Shown: piece by piece, positions 53,614 through 61,246 of the stretch
Layout of the letters: the number at the start of each line of letters is the position of its first letter
How positions within the stretch are numbered: the stretch's first letter is position 1
From: JBEKHT01 sp049511715
Lineage (GTDB): Bacteria > Chloroflexota > Anaerolineae > Anaerolineales > RBG-16-64-43
Reading direction: 5' to 3'
NCBI GenBank assembly: GCA_049511715.1
Contig: JBEKXU010000015.1
Span: 10,077-74,076 of the forward strand
DNA: 64,000 nt
The notes under the pieces: model-generated
Told to the model about the DNA's origin: nothing
The model's database searches: none
What the model saw: the letters and a program-made list of their open reading frames with translations, nothing else
Translations under genes and position numbers: made by a program

Positions 53614-54723
53614 ATGGACTTTGAATTCTCTTCCGACAGCGTGATGCTGCGCGACATGGTCAGGCGGTTCGTGCAGAAAGAAGTCCGTCCGCTGGAGATG
53701 GAGTTCTTCAATCACGGGTCGATCGACGGGGCCAGACAGGAGCGTCTGCGCGCCGCGTTGGACCAAATGGGGCTGTGGGGGATAACGGTCCCCGAGCAGT
53801 TTGGGGGAGGCGGTCTGGACGTCGTTTCCAGTTGCCTCCTGGACGAGGAGTTGGGCTCGACTTTCCTCCCCGTGGAAATCGGGGAGGTTACGCCGCTCCT
53901 TTTCGATTGCCGCGGGGGCCAAGTTCAGCACTACCTCCAGCCTGCCCTGGCGGCCCGCCGGAAGGCCTTTATTGCCGCGCGAGAGCCGGGCGGCCTGGAC
54001 CCCGAGCGGTGGCAAACCCAAGCGATCCAGAGGGCAGACGGGTGGGAAGTCAGCGGGCGGAAGGAGGTCGCGGGCGTTCCCGCCCCCCGGGATTTCTGGA
54101 TCCTGTTTGCCCGCAGCGCCGCCGGGCCCACGGCCTTCTTAGTGGACGCCGATTCTGCCGGCTTGGACCTTCTATCGGGAAAGGCGCCTCTGCTGGACCT
54201 GCATCGGGCCGTTTTGCCCGCCGGATCGATCCTGGGCTCTGAGGGCAACGCCTTCCAGCTAGCGCGCCCGTATGCGCCCATCGCCTGGATCCGGACCGGG
54301 GCGCGGTATTTGGGCATGGTCTCAAGGCTCCTGGAAATGGCTTGCGAGCACGCGCGCGATTGGGTCGCACTGGGCGGCCCGCTCTCGGTCCGGCGGGCCG
54401 TTCGCCGGATGCTTGCCGAGACCCAGGTCGACTTGGAGAGTTGTCGCTGGCTGGTCTATCATGCGGCTTGGATGGCGGATCGAGGCCTGGCGATCCGAGT
54501 TGCCGCAAGCCAGGTTCGGCTCGGCACGGGCGAGATGCTCCGGAGAGCCGTGGACCGCACGACGATGGTCTTTGCGGGTGCGGGGCCGAGTCCTCAGATT
54601 GAGATCAACCGCTTCGTGCGGAGTGCGGCTCCGGCGGCGGCTCTCGACTGGGCCTTGGACCAGGCTCGAGAGGCCATCGCCGCCGCGATGTTGCAGTGGC
54701 CGGCGGAAGGCGGACGGGAATGA
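53614..54723 (+). CDS. Acyl-CoA dehydrogenase-like protein without the usual catalytic glutamate
   Basis: A 369-residue protein of the acyl-CoA dehydrogenase superfamily. It has the N-terminal helical domain (MLRDMVRRFVQKEVRP near 11), GLWGITVPEQFGGGG near 53, a beta domain with a weakened ITEPxxGSD-type stretch (AAREPGGLDPE near 127) and the C-terminal four-helix region. In the dehydrogenases the base is the Glu of YEGTxQIQR; here the aligned segment is FAGAGPSPQIEINRFVR, with Ala in that place. Either the base has moved, or the protein has another role, such as binding acyl-CoA or acting as a flavin partner. No ETF genes are nearby, so electrons would pass to the neighbouring iron-sulfur proteins. 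Confidence 0.8.
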   Translation: MDFEFSSDSVMLRDMVRRFVQKEVRPLEMEFFNHGSIDGARQERLRAALDQMGLWGITVPEQFGGGGLDVVSSCLLDEELGSTFLPVEIGEVTPLLFDCRGGQVQHYLQPALAARRKAFIAAREPGGLDPERWQTQAIQRADGWEVSGRKEVAGVPAPRDFWILFARSAAGPTAFLVDADSAGLDLLSGKAPLLDLHRAVLPAGSILGSEGNAFQLARPYAPIAWIRTGARYLGMVSRLLEMACEHARDWVALGGPLSVRRAVRRMLAETQVDLESCRWLVYHAAWMADRGLAIRVAASQVRLGTGEMLRRAVDRTTMVFAGAGPSPQIEINRFVRSAAPAAALDWALDQAREAIAAAMLQWPAEGGRE

Positions 54724-55075
54724 GCCGGAGCCGGCTTGTACCCGGGAAAGAATGGCGACCCGGTTCGCGCCGTTGCCACGCTGCCCTGCGTTTGTTCGCG
54801 GGTCGGCCTGAGGAAGGCCCGGGAGGGAAGATTCCGACCGGGCCGGTTGCGTCCGCTCGCTGGACGGTCGCAGGAACCGCACGCGGAATCTGGGAAGGCC
54901 TCCCTCCATCGCATGGGTTGCCCGGGAGGGCGCTCGTTTCTACGAGGAAGCATGGCCTACGCAGGGGCGGCCCTATCGGGGCGGGCGATCGGCCTCGCAC
55001 TCCGCCCTGCGAAGGTCGAGCAGGGCGGCCGATGAACAAACCGGGGCAGCAACCGTTGATCGGCTTGAGGTGATC
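54724..55075 (+). other. Gap before the fumarate-reductase-like gene
   Basis: About 350 bases without a gene that I can support. Open frames exist on both strands but give Arg/Gly/Pro-rich translations. No promoter or terminator is evident. Confidence 0.4.
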
Positions 55076-56692
55076 ATGCCCTATCCCGAAATGTTCCGGC
55101 CATCGCTGTCCAAAGTGGAAGCCTCTCGGGCGAGGCGACTGACCGAGGTTCATCCGCGCCTTCCGGCGGCCGAGCGCGAAAGCCTTCTGCGCACATTTCA
55201 TCCGGACTACGTCCAGAGCGCCTTTCGCGAGATTGGGATTGGACCCAACCGGGGCGACCGCACCCCGAGAGAACTCGCCGAGGCGCTGGAGGCCCCCAGC
55301 CTCCTGTCGGCGGGCCAAGTCCGCTTGGAGCAGGTCGAGGCCGAGTGCGACGTCCTGGTCATTGGCGGAGGCGGCGCAGGGGCAAGCGCCACGCTTCTGG
55401 CCTGCGGGAGCGGGGCTCAGGTGCTTCTGGTGACCAAGCTGCGCTTCGGGGACGCCAATACCATGATGGCCCAGGGGGGGATCCAGGCGGCCGATAAGGC
55501 CAACGATTCGCCGGCCATTCATTACCTGGATGTAATCGGGGGAGGGGGCTTCGCCAACGATCCCGATCTGGTCGAGGCGCTGGTGATGGACGCCCCGCAG
55601 GTGATTGCCTGGCTCGAATCCCTCGGCGTCATGTTTGACAAGGACCCGGACGGCACGATGCGCACGATCCACGGCGGCGGTACAAGCCGCAAGCGCATGC
55701 ATGCGGCTCGCGATTACAGCGGGGCGGAGATCATGCGTACCCTGCGGGACGAGGTCCGCTCTTTCTCGGTTGGAGATGCCCCGGCGGTCCGCATCTGGGA
55801 GTTTCGCCCGGCGGTGGAACTCATTCTGGATGACCGCGGCCAGGCGGCGGGAGCCGTCTTGAAAGACTTCGACACCGGCAAACTGCTCGTCGTCCGCGCC
55901 AGGTCGGTGATCCTTTCGACGGGAGGCAGCGGCCGCCTTCACTACCAGGGATTCCCGACCACCAACCACTATGGGGCGACAGGGGATGGGCTGGTCCTGG
56001 CCTACCGGGTCGGGGCCAAGCTCAGCTTCATCGATACCATGCAGTACCACCCCACAGGAGCCGCCTATCCGGAGCAAATCCTCGGGCAATTGGTCACGGA
56101 GAAGGTTCGGGGGCTGGGTGCCCAGGTCTGCAACGCGGACGGAGAGCAGTTCGTCTACCCCTTGGAAACCAGGGATGTGGAATCGGCCGCGTTTATTCGC
56201 GAGTGCCTGGATCGCAAGAAAGGCATCACCGCGCCCTCAGGCCAACCAGGCGTTTGGCTTGATTCTCCGCTGATTGAAATCGTGGCTGGGCCGGGAACCG
56301 TCGCCCGCGAGCTGCCCGCCATGGTCCGGCAGTACAAACGGTTCGAAATCGATATGGTCCGGGAGCCTGTCCTGGTCTATCCGACACTGCATTACCAGAA
56401 TGGGGGCATTGCCATCCGGCCTGACGGCTCGACCCCCATCCCGGGTCTGTTTGTTGCGGGAGAAGCCTCGGGCGGCGTTCACGGCCGAAACCGGCTCATG
56501 GGGAACAGTCTGCTGGACGTTTGCGTATTCGGCCGTCGGGCCGGACTGGCGGCCGCTCGCTGGGCAAAACAGGTTCAGCCGGGGCGGCTCACCCTTGCTC
56601 ATCTCCAGAGGTGGGAACAACTTCGACGGGACGCTGGGCTGTCTGCCGGGAATCCCAGCCCTGTGATCTTGCCGGATTACACGATCCATTGA
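55076..56692 (+). CDS. Fumarate reductase/succinate dehydrogenase-like flavoprotein
   Basis: A 538-residue flavoprotein of the SdhA/FrdA/aspartate-oxidase superfamily, with an 85-residue N-terminal extension before the FAD motif VLVIGGGGAGASATLLA. The SHTVAAQGG histidine that binds FAD covalently in Sdh/Frd is Asn here (NTMMAQGGIQAA), so FAD is probably non-covalent, as in aspartate oxidase and TfrA. The active-site set is present: MQYHPTG near 323, TEKVRGLGAQ near 342, a catalytic-loop HYQNGGIAI, and HGRNRLMGNSLLDVCVFGRRAG near 462-484. It could reduce fumarate or an enoate with electrons from the SdhB-like and Hdr proteins. GAGG lies five bases before the ATG. It ends the forward island. 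Confidence 0.83.
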   Translation: MPYPEMFRPSLSKVEASRARRLTEVHPRLPAAERESLLRTFHPDYVQSAFREIGIGPNRGDRTPRELAEALEAPSLLSAGQVRLEQVEAECDVLVIGGGGAGASATLLACGSGAQVLLVTKLRFGDANTMMAQGGIQAADKANDSPAIHYLDVIGGGGFANDPDLVEALVMDAPQVIAWLESLGVMFDKDPDGTMRTIHGGGTSRKRMHAARDYSGAEIMRTLRDEVRSFSVGDAPAVRIWEFRPAVELILDDRGQAAGAVLKDFDTGKLLVVRARSVILSTGGSGRLHYQGFPTTNHYGATGDGLVLAYRVGAKLSFIDTMQYHPTGAAYPEQILGQLVTEKVRGLGAQVCNADGEQFVYPLETRDVESAAFIRECLDRKKGITAPSGQPGVWLDSPLIEIVAGPGTVARELPAMVRQYKRFEIDMVREPVLVYPTLHYQNGGIAIRPDGSTPIPGLFVAGEASGGVHGRNRLMGNSLLDVCVFGRRAGLAAARWAKQVQPGRLTLAHLQRWEQLRRDAGLSAGNPSPVILPDYTIH

Positions 56693-56794
56693 GAACCGGG
56701 ACTTTCCGCCCCGAACCAACCCTCCCCAGGGCTTCACGCGCTTGGCATCGGAGAGCGGGCCTCCCGACGGAACGCTCTGGGGCGGAAGGGCAAT

Positions 56795-56831
56795 ACGAGA
56801 AAAGAGGGCGGGAAGCTTTCTCCTCGCCCTC
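56795..56831 (-). terminator. Rho-independent terminator of the hydrogenase locus
   Basis: An exact 7-bp inverted repeat (GAGGGCG at 56804-56810, CGCCCTC at 56825-56831) with a further AAGCTT palindrome in the loop. Read on the minus strand, the stem is followed by TTTTCTCG. It lies 40 bases past the last minus-strand stop and just beyond the convergent plus-strand gene. Confidence 0.65.
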
Positions 56832-56870
56832 CACATCCCCTTAGGCTCTTCGCATCAGGGTTGGGCCGGT

Positions 56871-57449
56871 TCAGCTGGGGCGCGGGCCGGTCTCCGCGGT
56901 GGCCTGGAGATCAGCCAGAAGCCCTCGAACTCTCTCAACGGCTTCCGGGACCGCCTTCTGGACGGCCGCGCTGAGGCTCTCGGTGCAATCGTAGCCGGGC
57001 TGAATCTCAATCCCGACCAAGAGTATCGGCGAGGGCAGGGGCAGACCCAGTTGGCGCGCCAGCTCCAGGGCCGAGAGGAGCGACGTGTCGTGGGCGGAGG
57101 TGAGATGGCCGAGCGCCGGATCGCCCAGTTCGTCAAGGGAGAGGCACAGCACCTGTCCTCTCTTTCCCTTCGGCGTCGTCACGGCATCCACCAGAATGGC
57201 TCTGCGATAGCCGACCAAACGCTCCATGAGGGCCAGGCCGCTGCAATCCAGGCAATCAAACTCGACCTCCTGGGCAGGGATCTGATTCCGAAGCTGGTTC
57301 ACAATCTTCCAGCCGGCGCCATCATCCCCCAGGAGAGGATTCCCCAGCCCAAGAACCAGGGTGGCCGCCCCGGGCGCGGCGGTCGTCGCTTGGGATGACT
57401 GGACCCCAGGGGCCGGTTCCTTCTTGGCTTGGTTGGGCACAATCGTCAT
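56871..57449 (-). CDS. hycI: [NiFe]-hydrogenase maturation protease
   Basis: A 192-residue endopeptidase of the HycI/HoxW/FrcD family that removes the C-terminal tail of the large subunit after nickel insertion. Family features are VLGLGNPLLGDDGAGW near 31 (the Asp ligates nickel), DAVTTPKGKRGQV near 82 and SAHDTSLLSALELARQLG near 113, with the His of the second metal site. The substrate encoded three genes upstream has the expected tail. I place the start at the ATG with GGGGTG seven bases upstream (57449); another ATG at 57494 lacks a ribosome site. A short Ala/Pro-rich N-terminus precedes the core. Confidence 0.87.
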   Translation of the reverse strand: MTIVPNQAKKEPAPGVQSSQATTAAPGAATLVLGLGNPLLGDDGAGWKIVNQLRNQIPAQEVEFDCLDCSGLALMERLVGYRRAILVDAVTTPKGKRGQVLCLSLDELGDPALGHLTSAHDTSLLSALELARQLGLPLPSPILLVGIEIQPGYDCTESLSAAVQKAVPEAVERVRGLLADLQATAETGPRPS

Positions 57450-57483
57450 GGGGACATCACCCCGTAGGCCCGCAATCCCGCGA

Positions 57484-58050
57484 TCAGAACTCATCGTTGG
57501 GGGTTCGCAGCCGGAGGATCATTTTCACGACGGCGCACATCTCTCCGTCCGGAGCCATGAAGTAGTCCTGAAGCATCGCCTCGGTCTGGAATCCCTGGGT
57601 TTGGAAAGCCTTGATGAAGCTGGGCTGATCCTGGAGAATCTCGGCCTCCAGTATGAGCAGATCGCGTTTCTTGGCGATCTCGATCAACGCCTGGAGCATT
57701 CGGTTACCGAGGCCTCGCGTTCGGAAGTCCTTGGCAAGGAAGATGCGCACTTCGGCGCGGTGCCGGGCGGGGCCGTGCCCAAACCGAAGGGTTGCGTCAC
57801 CGACGATTCGCTCGCCGACGACCGCCACGAGCGGCAGAACCGTGTTGTAGTCGATGGAGTCGACCCACCCCTCGACCAGGGAGGGGTTGCGAACATCCGT
57901 GCGCATCGAGCGGCGTTCTTCGGAAGTAACGGTTGAAAAGAGGTTGAGCAAGGCCTGTTTGTCTTCCGGGACCAGGGGGCGCAGGAGGACCCGGGCCCCA
58001 TCTCTCAGGGTCAAGAGTTGGCGAAAAATGAGCTCCTGTTGGTTGTTCAC
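57484..58050 (-). CDS. GNAT family N-acetyltransferase
   Basis: A 188-residue acetyl-CoA-dependent N-acetyltransferase. It starts like many GNAT proteins with a beta strand (ARVLLRPLVPEDKQAL near 17). The acetyl-CoA binding signature reads DFRTRGLGNRMLQALIEIA near 110, followed by the AFQTQGFQTEAML strand-turn near 150. The GTG start is chosen because GAGGAGC lies eight bases upstream; further upstream the frame is only GC-rich leader. It is inserted between the hydrogenase large subunit gene and its maturation protease, an unusual position. Similar stand-alone GNAT proteins accompany Hdr or acyl-CoA genes in some anaerobes, but its substrate is unknown. Confidence 0.8.
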   Translation of the reverse strand: MNNQQELIFRQLLTLRDGARVLLRPLVPEDKQALLNLFSTVTSEERRSMRTDVRNPSLVEGWVDSIDYNTVLPLVAVVGERIVGDATLRFGHGPARHRAEVRIFLAKDFRTRGLGNRMLQALIEIAKKRDLLILEAEILQDQPSFIKAFQTQGFQTEAMLQDYFMAPDGEMCAVVKMILRLRTPNDEF

Positions 58051-58145
58051 CGTACTTGCTCCTCGGAGAGGCGAATCCCTGGCCGTTCGAACGGCCTTCC
58101 CCGGCCCCAGGCCTCGGGGCCCTCGCGGCGGGGGCCCCCCCGCCT

Positions 58146-59612
58146 CTAGCACTTCTGCTTGAGGTTGGTCAGCACCACCCCATGTGCGTCGCGAACCGTG
58201 ACTTCCAACGGCATCTGGCCGGGGAGGCTGTGGGTGGCGCAGCCGAAACAGGGGTCATAGGCGCGGAACGCCATCTCCACGCGATTCAACATCCCTTCGC
58301 TGACCACCTTCCCGTTGTGCACGAAGGCCTGAGCCGCCTTGCGGATCGACATGCTGATCGGCGCGTAGTTGTTGGTGGTGCCCACAATCAAGTTGACCTT
58401 GGTCACAATTCCGCGCTCATCGGTCCAGTAGTGATGAGTGAGTGTGCCGCGCGGGGCCTCGACAATTCCCACTCCTTCCGTCGGCTTTTCCGTCGGGATC
58501 GTGCGGAAGTTGTCCGAGGTGATTTCCGGATCCGTGGCCAGCTGGACCCAGCGCTCCGCGGCGTACAGCAACTCGACAAGCCTTGCCCAGTGGGTCGCCA
58601 GCCGTTGGTGAACGGGCTTTCCGCCCAGGGTCTTGAAGAAGCGCTCGTATTCGGCCTGGGCCAGCGGGGTGGCCATGCCGTCCGACGCGTTGAGCCTGGA
58701 AAGCGGTGTGGCGCAATACACCCCGGAATCCTTGCCGTCGACGAAGCCCTTCCAGCCGACTTTCTTGAGGTACGGGAACTTGAGATAGGTCCAGGGCTCA
58801 ACGTGCTCGGCTATCCAATCCTGGTATTCGGAGGGAGCGTACTTTCCCAAACGCTTGCCCTCGGGGTCCACGACGCTCACCTTGCCATCGTAGAAATTTA
58901 CCCGGTTGTTTTCATCGACCAGTCCGATGTAGTAAGTCTTGTGCGTGTAGGCATCGCCCAGGACCAAGTCCAAGTAGGCTTTGTTCTTCAGCACGATGTC
59001 ATCGAAGAGCTTCAGGCTGAATTGGGCGAATTCCACGGCCCAGCGGCCCATCGTCTCGATTTCCTTGCGCTGTTCCTCAGTGATGCCCTTGCTTTGGCCG
59101 CCCGGGATCGCGGTGCAGGGATGCACTTTGCGGCCGCCAATCATTTCGACGACGGTGTGGCCGTACTTGCGGGCCTGGATGACCTTTCCGCCAACCTCCA
59201 GCCCAACCTTGTGAATCACCCCCAGGATATTCCGTTCCGCCACGGGTGCATCAGGGCCCATGATGAAGTCGGGGCCCCCCAGGGCATAAAAGTGGGTCGT
59301 ATGGTCGGTCACGTAGAAGGCGCTGTAGAGCAGCTCGCGGAGCTTCTTCGCGGCCGACGGGGGGTCCACATGGTAAACCGCGTCGCAGGCCTTGGCCGCC
59401 GCCATGTGGTGGGCCTCCGGGCACACCCCGCAGATCCGGTTGGTCAGGATCGGCATTTCCTCGATCGGCCGGCCGACACAGAAGCGCTCAAATCCGCGGA
59501 GTTCGGGGATCTGGAAGTAGGTGTTGGCTACCTCGCCCTTGTCATCCAGAAAGATCTCGATCTTGCCGTGCCCTTCCAGGCGTGTGATCGGGTCAACCGT
59601 TATGCGCTGCAT
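58146..59612 (-). CDS. mvhA: Group 3c [NiFe]-hydrogenase large subunit
   Basis: A 488-residue catalytic subunit that splits or forms H2. The nickel ligands are in the L1 motif NRICGVCPEAHH near 58-70 and the L2 motif DPCFGCATH near 453-461. N-terminal ITRLEGHGKIEIFLDD is typical of the F420-non-reducing (Mvh) branch. After the L2 histidine a 27-residue tail ending in KQKC remains; its removal by the HycI-type protease encoded downstream is expected. The gene overlaps mvhG by 20 bases. With MvhG and MvhD it would feed H2 electrons to the HdrA of the same locus. No sign of oxygen-tolerance features. Confidence 0.94.
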   Translation of the reverse strand: MQRITVDPITRLEGHGKIEIFLDDKGEVANTYFQIPELRGFERFCVGRPIEEMPILTNRICGVCPEAHHMAAAKACDAVYHVDPPSAAKKLRELLYSAFYVTDHTTHFYALGGPDFIMGPDAPVAERNILGVIHKVGLEVGGKVIQARKYGHTVVEMIGGRKVHPCTAIPGGQSKGITEEQRKEIETMGRWAVEFAQFSLKLFDDIVLKNKAYLDLVLGDAYTHKTYYIGLVDENNRVNFYDGKVSVVDPEGKRLGKYAPSEYQDWIAEHVEPWTYLKFPYLKKVGWKGFVDGKDSGVYCATPLSRLNASDGMATPLAQAEYERFFKTLGGKPVHQRLATHWARLVELLYAAERWVQLATDPEITSDNFRTIPTEKPTEGVGIVEAPRGTLTHHYWTDERGIVTKVNLIVGTTNNYAPISMSIRKAAQAFVHNGKVVSEGMLNRVEMAFRAYDPCFGCATHSLPGQMPLEVTVRDAHGVVLTNLKQKC

Positions 59613-60606
59613 GCTTTTCCTCCTCCCAGGCCGTCTTGCCAGCCTGAAGCAACGACCCGGCCATGTTGAAGCGGTAAAGCGACCCGGCAGGATCGGGGAT
59701 GCCGTCCAGGATGCGGTCGATTTCGGCGGGGTCCGTACTGTCGATCACTGAGGCGACGGCGCTCAGGAGCCGCGCTCCGATGTCAATGGCGCCTTCGGTC
59801 GGTCCATAGCAGCCGACGCAGGGGACTCCCGCCTGGGGGCACAGGGCGGTGCAGCCGCTGCGGGTGGCAGGGCCACTGCACAGGATCCCCTGCTCCAGCA
59901 AGCAGAGGTCTGGGTCGGTCTGGATCTCTTGAATGCGAACAAACTTGCGGATTTTCTTCTCATTCCGCTTGCGGGGGCATTCGTCGCAGACGGAGGAATT
60001 GCCTGCCCCGATCACCGCCCCGGCAGGCGGGAGTTGCGCCTTCCCCTGAAGGGCCTGGATGACCAGGTCAAGCACGGCCGCGATCTGGTGCGACTCGGGC
60101 GGACACCCGGGCATGTAATAGTCGACGGGCACGACCTGGTCGAGTGAACGAACGACTGACCACATCTCCGGGATGGTGATTTCTCCTTCGCCGGATTTCC
60201 ATTTGGGGTTCGGCCGAAGTCCTTCGGGGTTTTGGGTCGTCGGCGTCTGGAAAGCGGTATCCAGGATCTCCCGGGTGCTGGAGAGATTCGCCAGGGCGGG
60301 GATTCCGCCCTCGGTGGCGCAGGATCCAAAGGCGACCAGGATCTTCGATTTGCGCCGCAGAAGATGGGCCATTTCCTCGTTCTCGCTGTTGCGGATCGCC
60401 CCATTGAAAAGGCACAGGGTGATCGACTCGTCGGGCATGGCCCGGACATCCTTGTACTTGGCGTCCATAGCGACCGGCCAAAAGACGACGTCGAAGTTCG
60501 CGTCCACGTCCAGGATCTTCTCGTGGGTGTTCAGGACGGCGATTTCACACCCGCCGCACGAAGCCGCCCAATACATCGCGAACTTTGGTTTTCCATTCTG
60601 GCTCAT
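59593..60606 (-). CDS. mvhG: Group 3c [NiFe]-hydrogenase small subunit
   Basis: A 337-residue electron-transfer subunit. Proximal-cluster cysteines lie in SCGGCEIAVLN near 16, FGSCATEGGIPA near 95 and MPGCPPESHQI near 167. The C-terminal half has the remaining ligands: CDECPRKRNEK near 210, LCLLEQGILCSG near 237 and a cysteine-dense GCTALCPQAGVPCVGCYGP near 254. There is no Tat signal peptide, so the enzyme is cytoplasmic, as expected for group 3c. The start overlaps the mvhD stop (ATGA), so D, G and A are translated as a chain. Confidence 0.92.
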   Translation of the reverse strand: MSQNGKPKFAMYWAASCGGCEIAVLNTHEKILDVDANFDVVFWPVAMDAKYKDVRAMPDESITLCLFNGAIRNSENEEMAHLLRRKSKILVAFGSCATEGGIPALANLSSTREILDTAFQTPTTQNPEGLRPNPKWKSGEGEITIPEMWSVVRSLDQVVPVDYYMPGCPPESHQIAAVLDLVIQALQGKAQLPPAGAVIGAGNSSVCDECPRKRNEKKIRKFVRIQEIQTDPDLCLLEQGILCSGPATRSGCTALCPQAGVPCVGCYGPTEGAIDIGARLLSAVASVIDSTDPAEIDRILDGIPDPAGSLYRFNMAGSLLQAGKTAWEEEKHAAHNG

Positions 60607-61079
60607 GCCGGCACCTCCGTCAGGCTGGCCTGGGCGGCCTCTTTGGCCAGGGTGTGCGCCCCGTCCCCGGATGGCCAGCGGAGCGGACCCAGTGCGCGGA
60701 TCTCCTCGACCATCTTGGTGATCTCTTGCGCCAAGTGCGCCCCCTCGGCCGCGCTGGCCCACACGAGCTTGACCCGCTGAGGCTCAATGCCCATTTGGCT
60801 GAGCAGGCGCTGCAAAAACTGATAGCGCCGCATGGCCTTGTAGTTTTGTTCCAGGTAGTGGCATTCCCCGGGATGGCATCCGGTGATCATCACGCCGTCC
60901 GCCCCGGAAGCGAGCGCCTTCAGCACGAAGGTCGGATCAAGGCGCCCGGAGCACATCAGGCGGATCAAGCGGATGTTCGGTGGATACTTTATCCGCGAGG
61001 TGCCAGCCAGGTCCGCGGCGCGGTAGCTGCACCAATTGCAGGTGAAGCCGATGATGACGGGTTCGAAGGTCTCGGTCAT
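60603..61079 (-). CDS. mvhD: MvhD hydrogenase iron-sulfur subunit
   Basis: A 158-residue MvhD that connects the hydrogenase to HdrA through a [2Fe-2S] cluster. Conserved cysteines are FTCNWCSYRAADLAGTSR near 12, RLMCSGRLDP near 43 and TGCHPGECHYLEQN near 70. Compared with the copy in the forward island it is 15 residues longer at the C-terminus, and the two differ at many positions, so they are old paralogues. It lies 167 bases after hdrA and overlaps mvhG by four bases. Confidence 0.92.
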   Translation of the reverse strand: MTETFEPVIIGFTCNWCSYRAADLAGTSRIKYPPNIRLIRLMCSGRLDPTFVLKALASGADGVMITGCHPGECHYLEQNYKAMRRYQFLQRLLSQMGIEPQRVKLVWASAAEGAHLAQEITKMVEEIRALGPLRWPSGDGAHTLAKEAAQASLTEVPA

Positions 61080-61246
61080 TGCGATCCCTTTTCACTGAGA
61101 TGGACTTGCTTCGCATCGAGCTGGGCGTGGGAGTCGAACCCTCTCGGCCCTCTCCAAAAGCTCTTGGCGACAATTTCCTCATTCATTCGATCGCTCCCGA
61201 TCCCGGCCCCAGGTGCGCTTGTTCGCGCGCCGGCCGGGGATCCAGT

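Noticed and set aside
61090..61190. tRNA-like T-loop (GGTTCGACTCC) on the minus strand between mvhD and hdrA
   Set aside because: No matching acceptor stem, D-arm or anticodon arm can be drawn. Similar GGTTCGAATC strings near 26458 and 26922 fail for the same reason.
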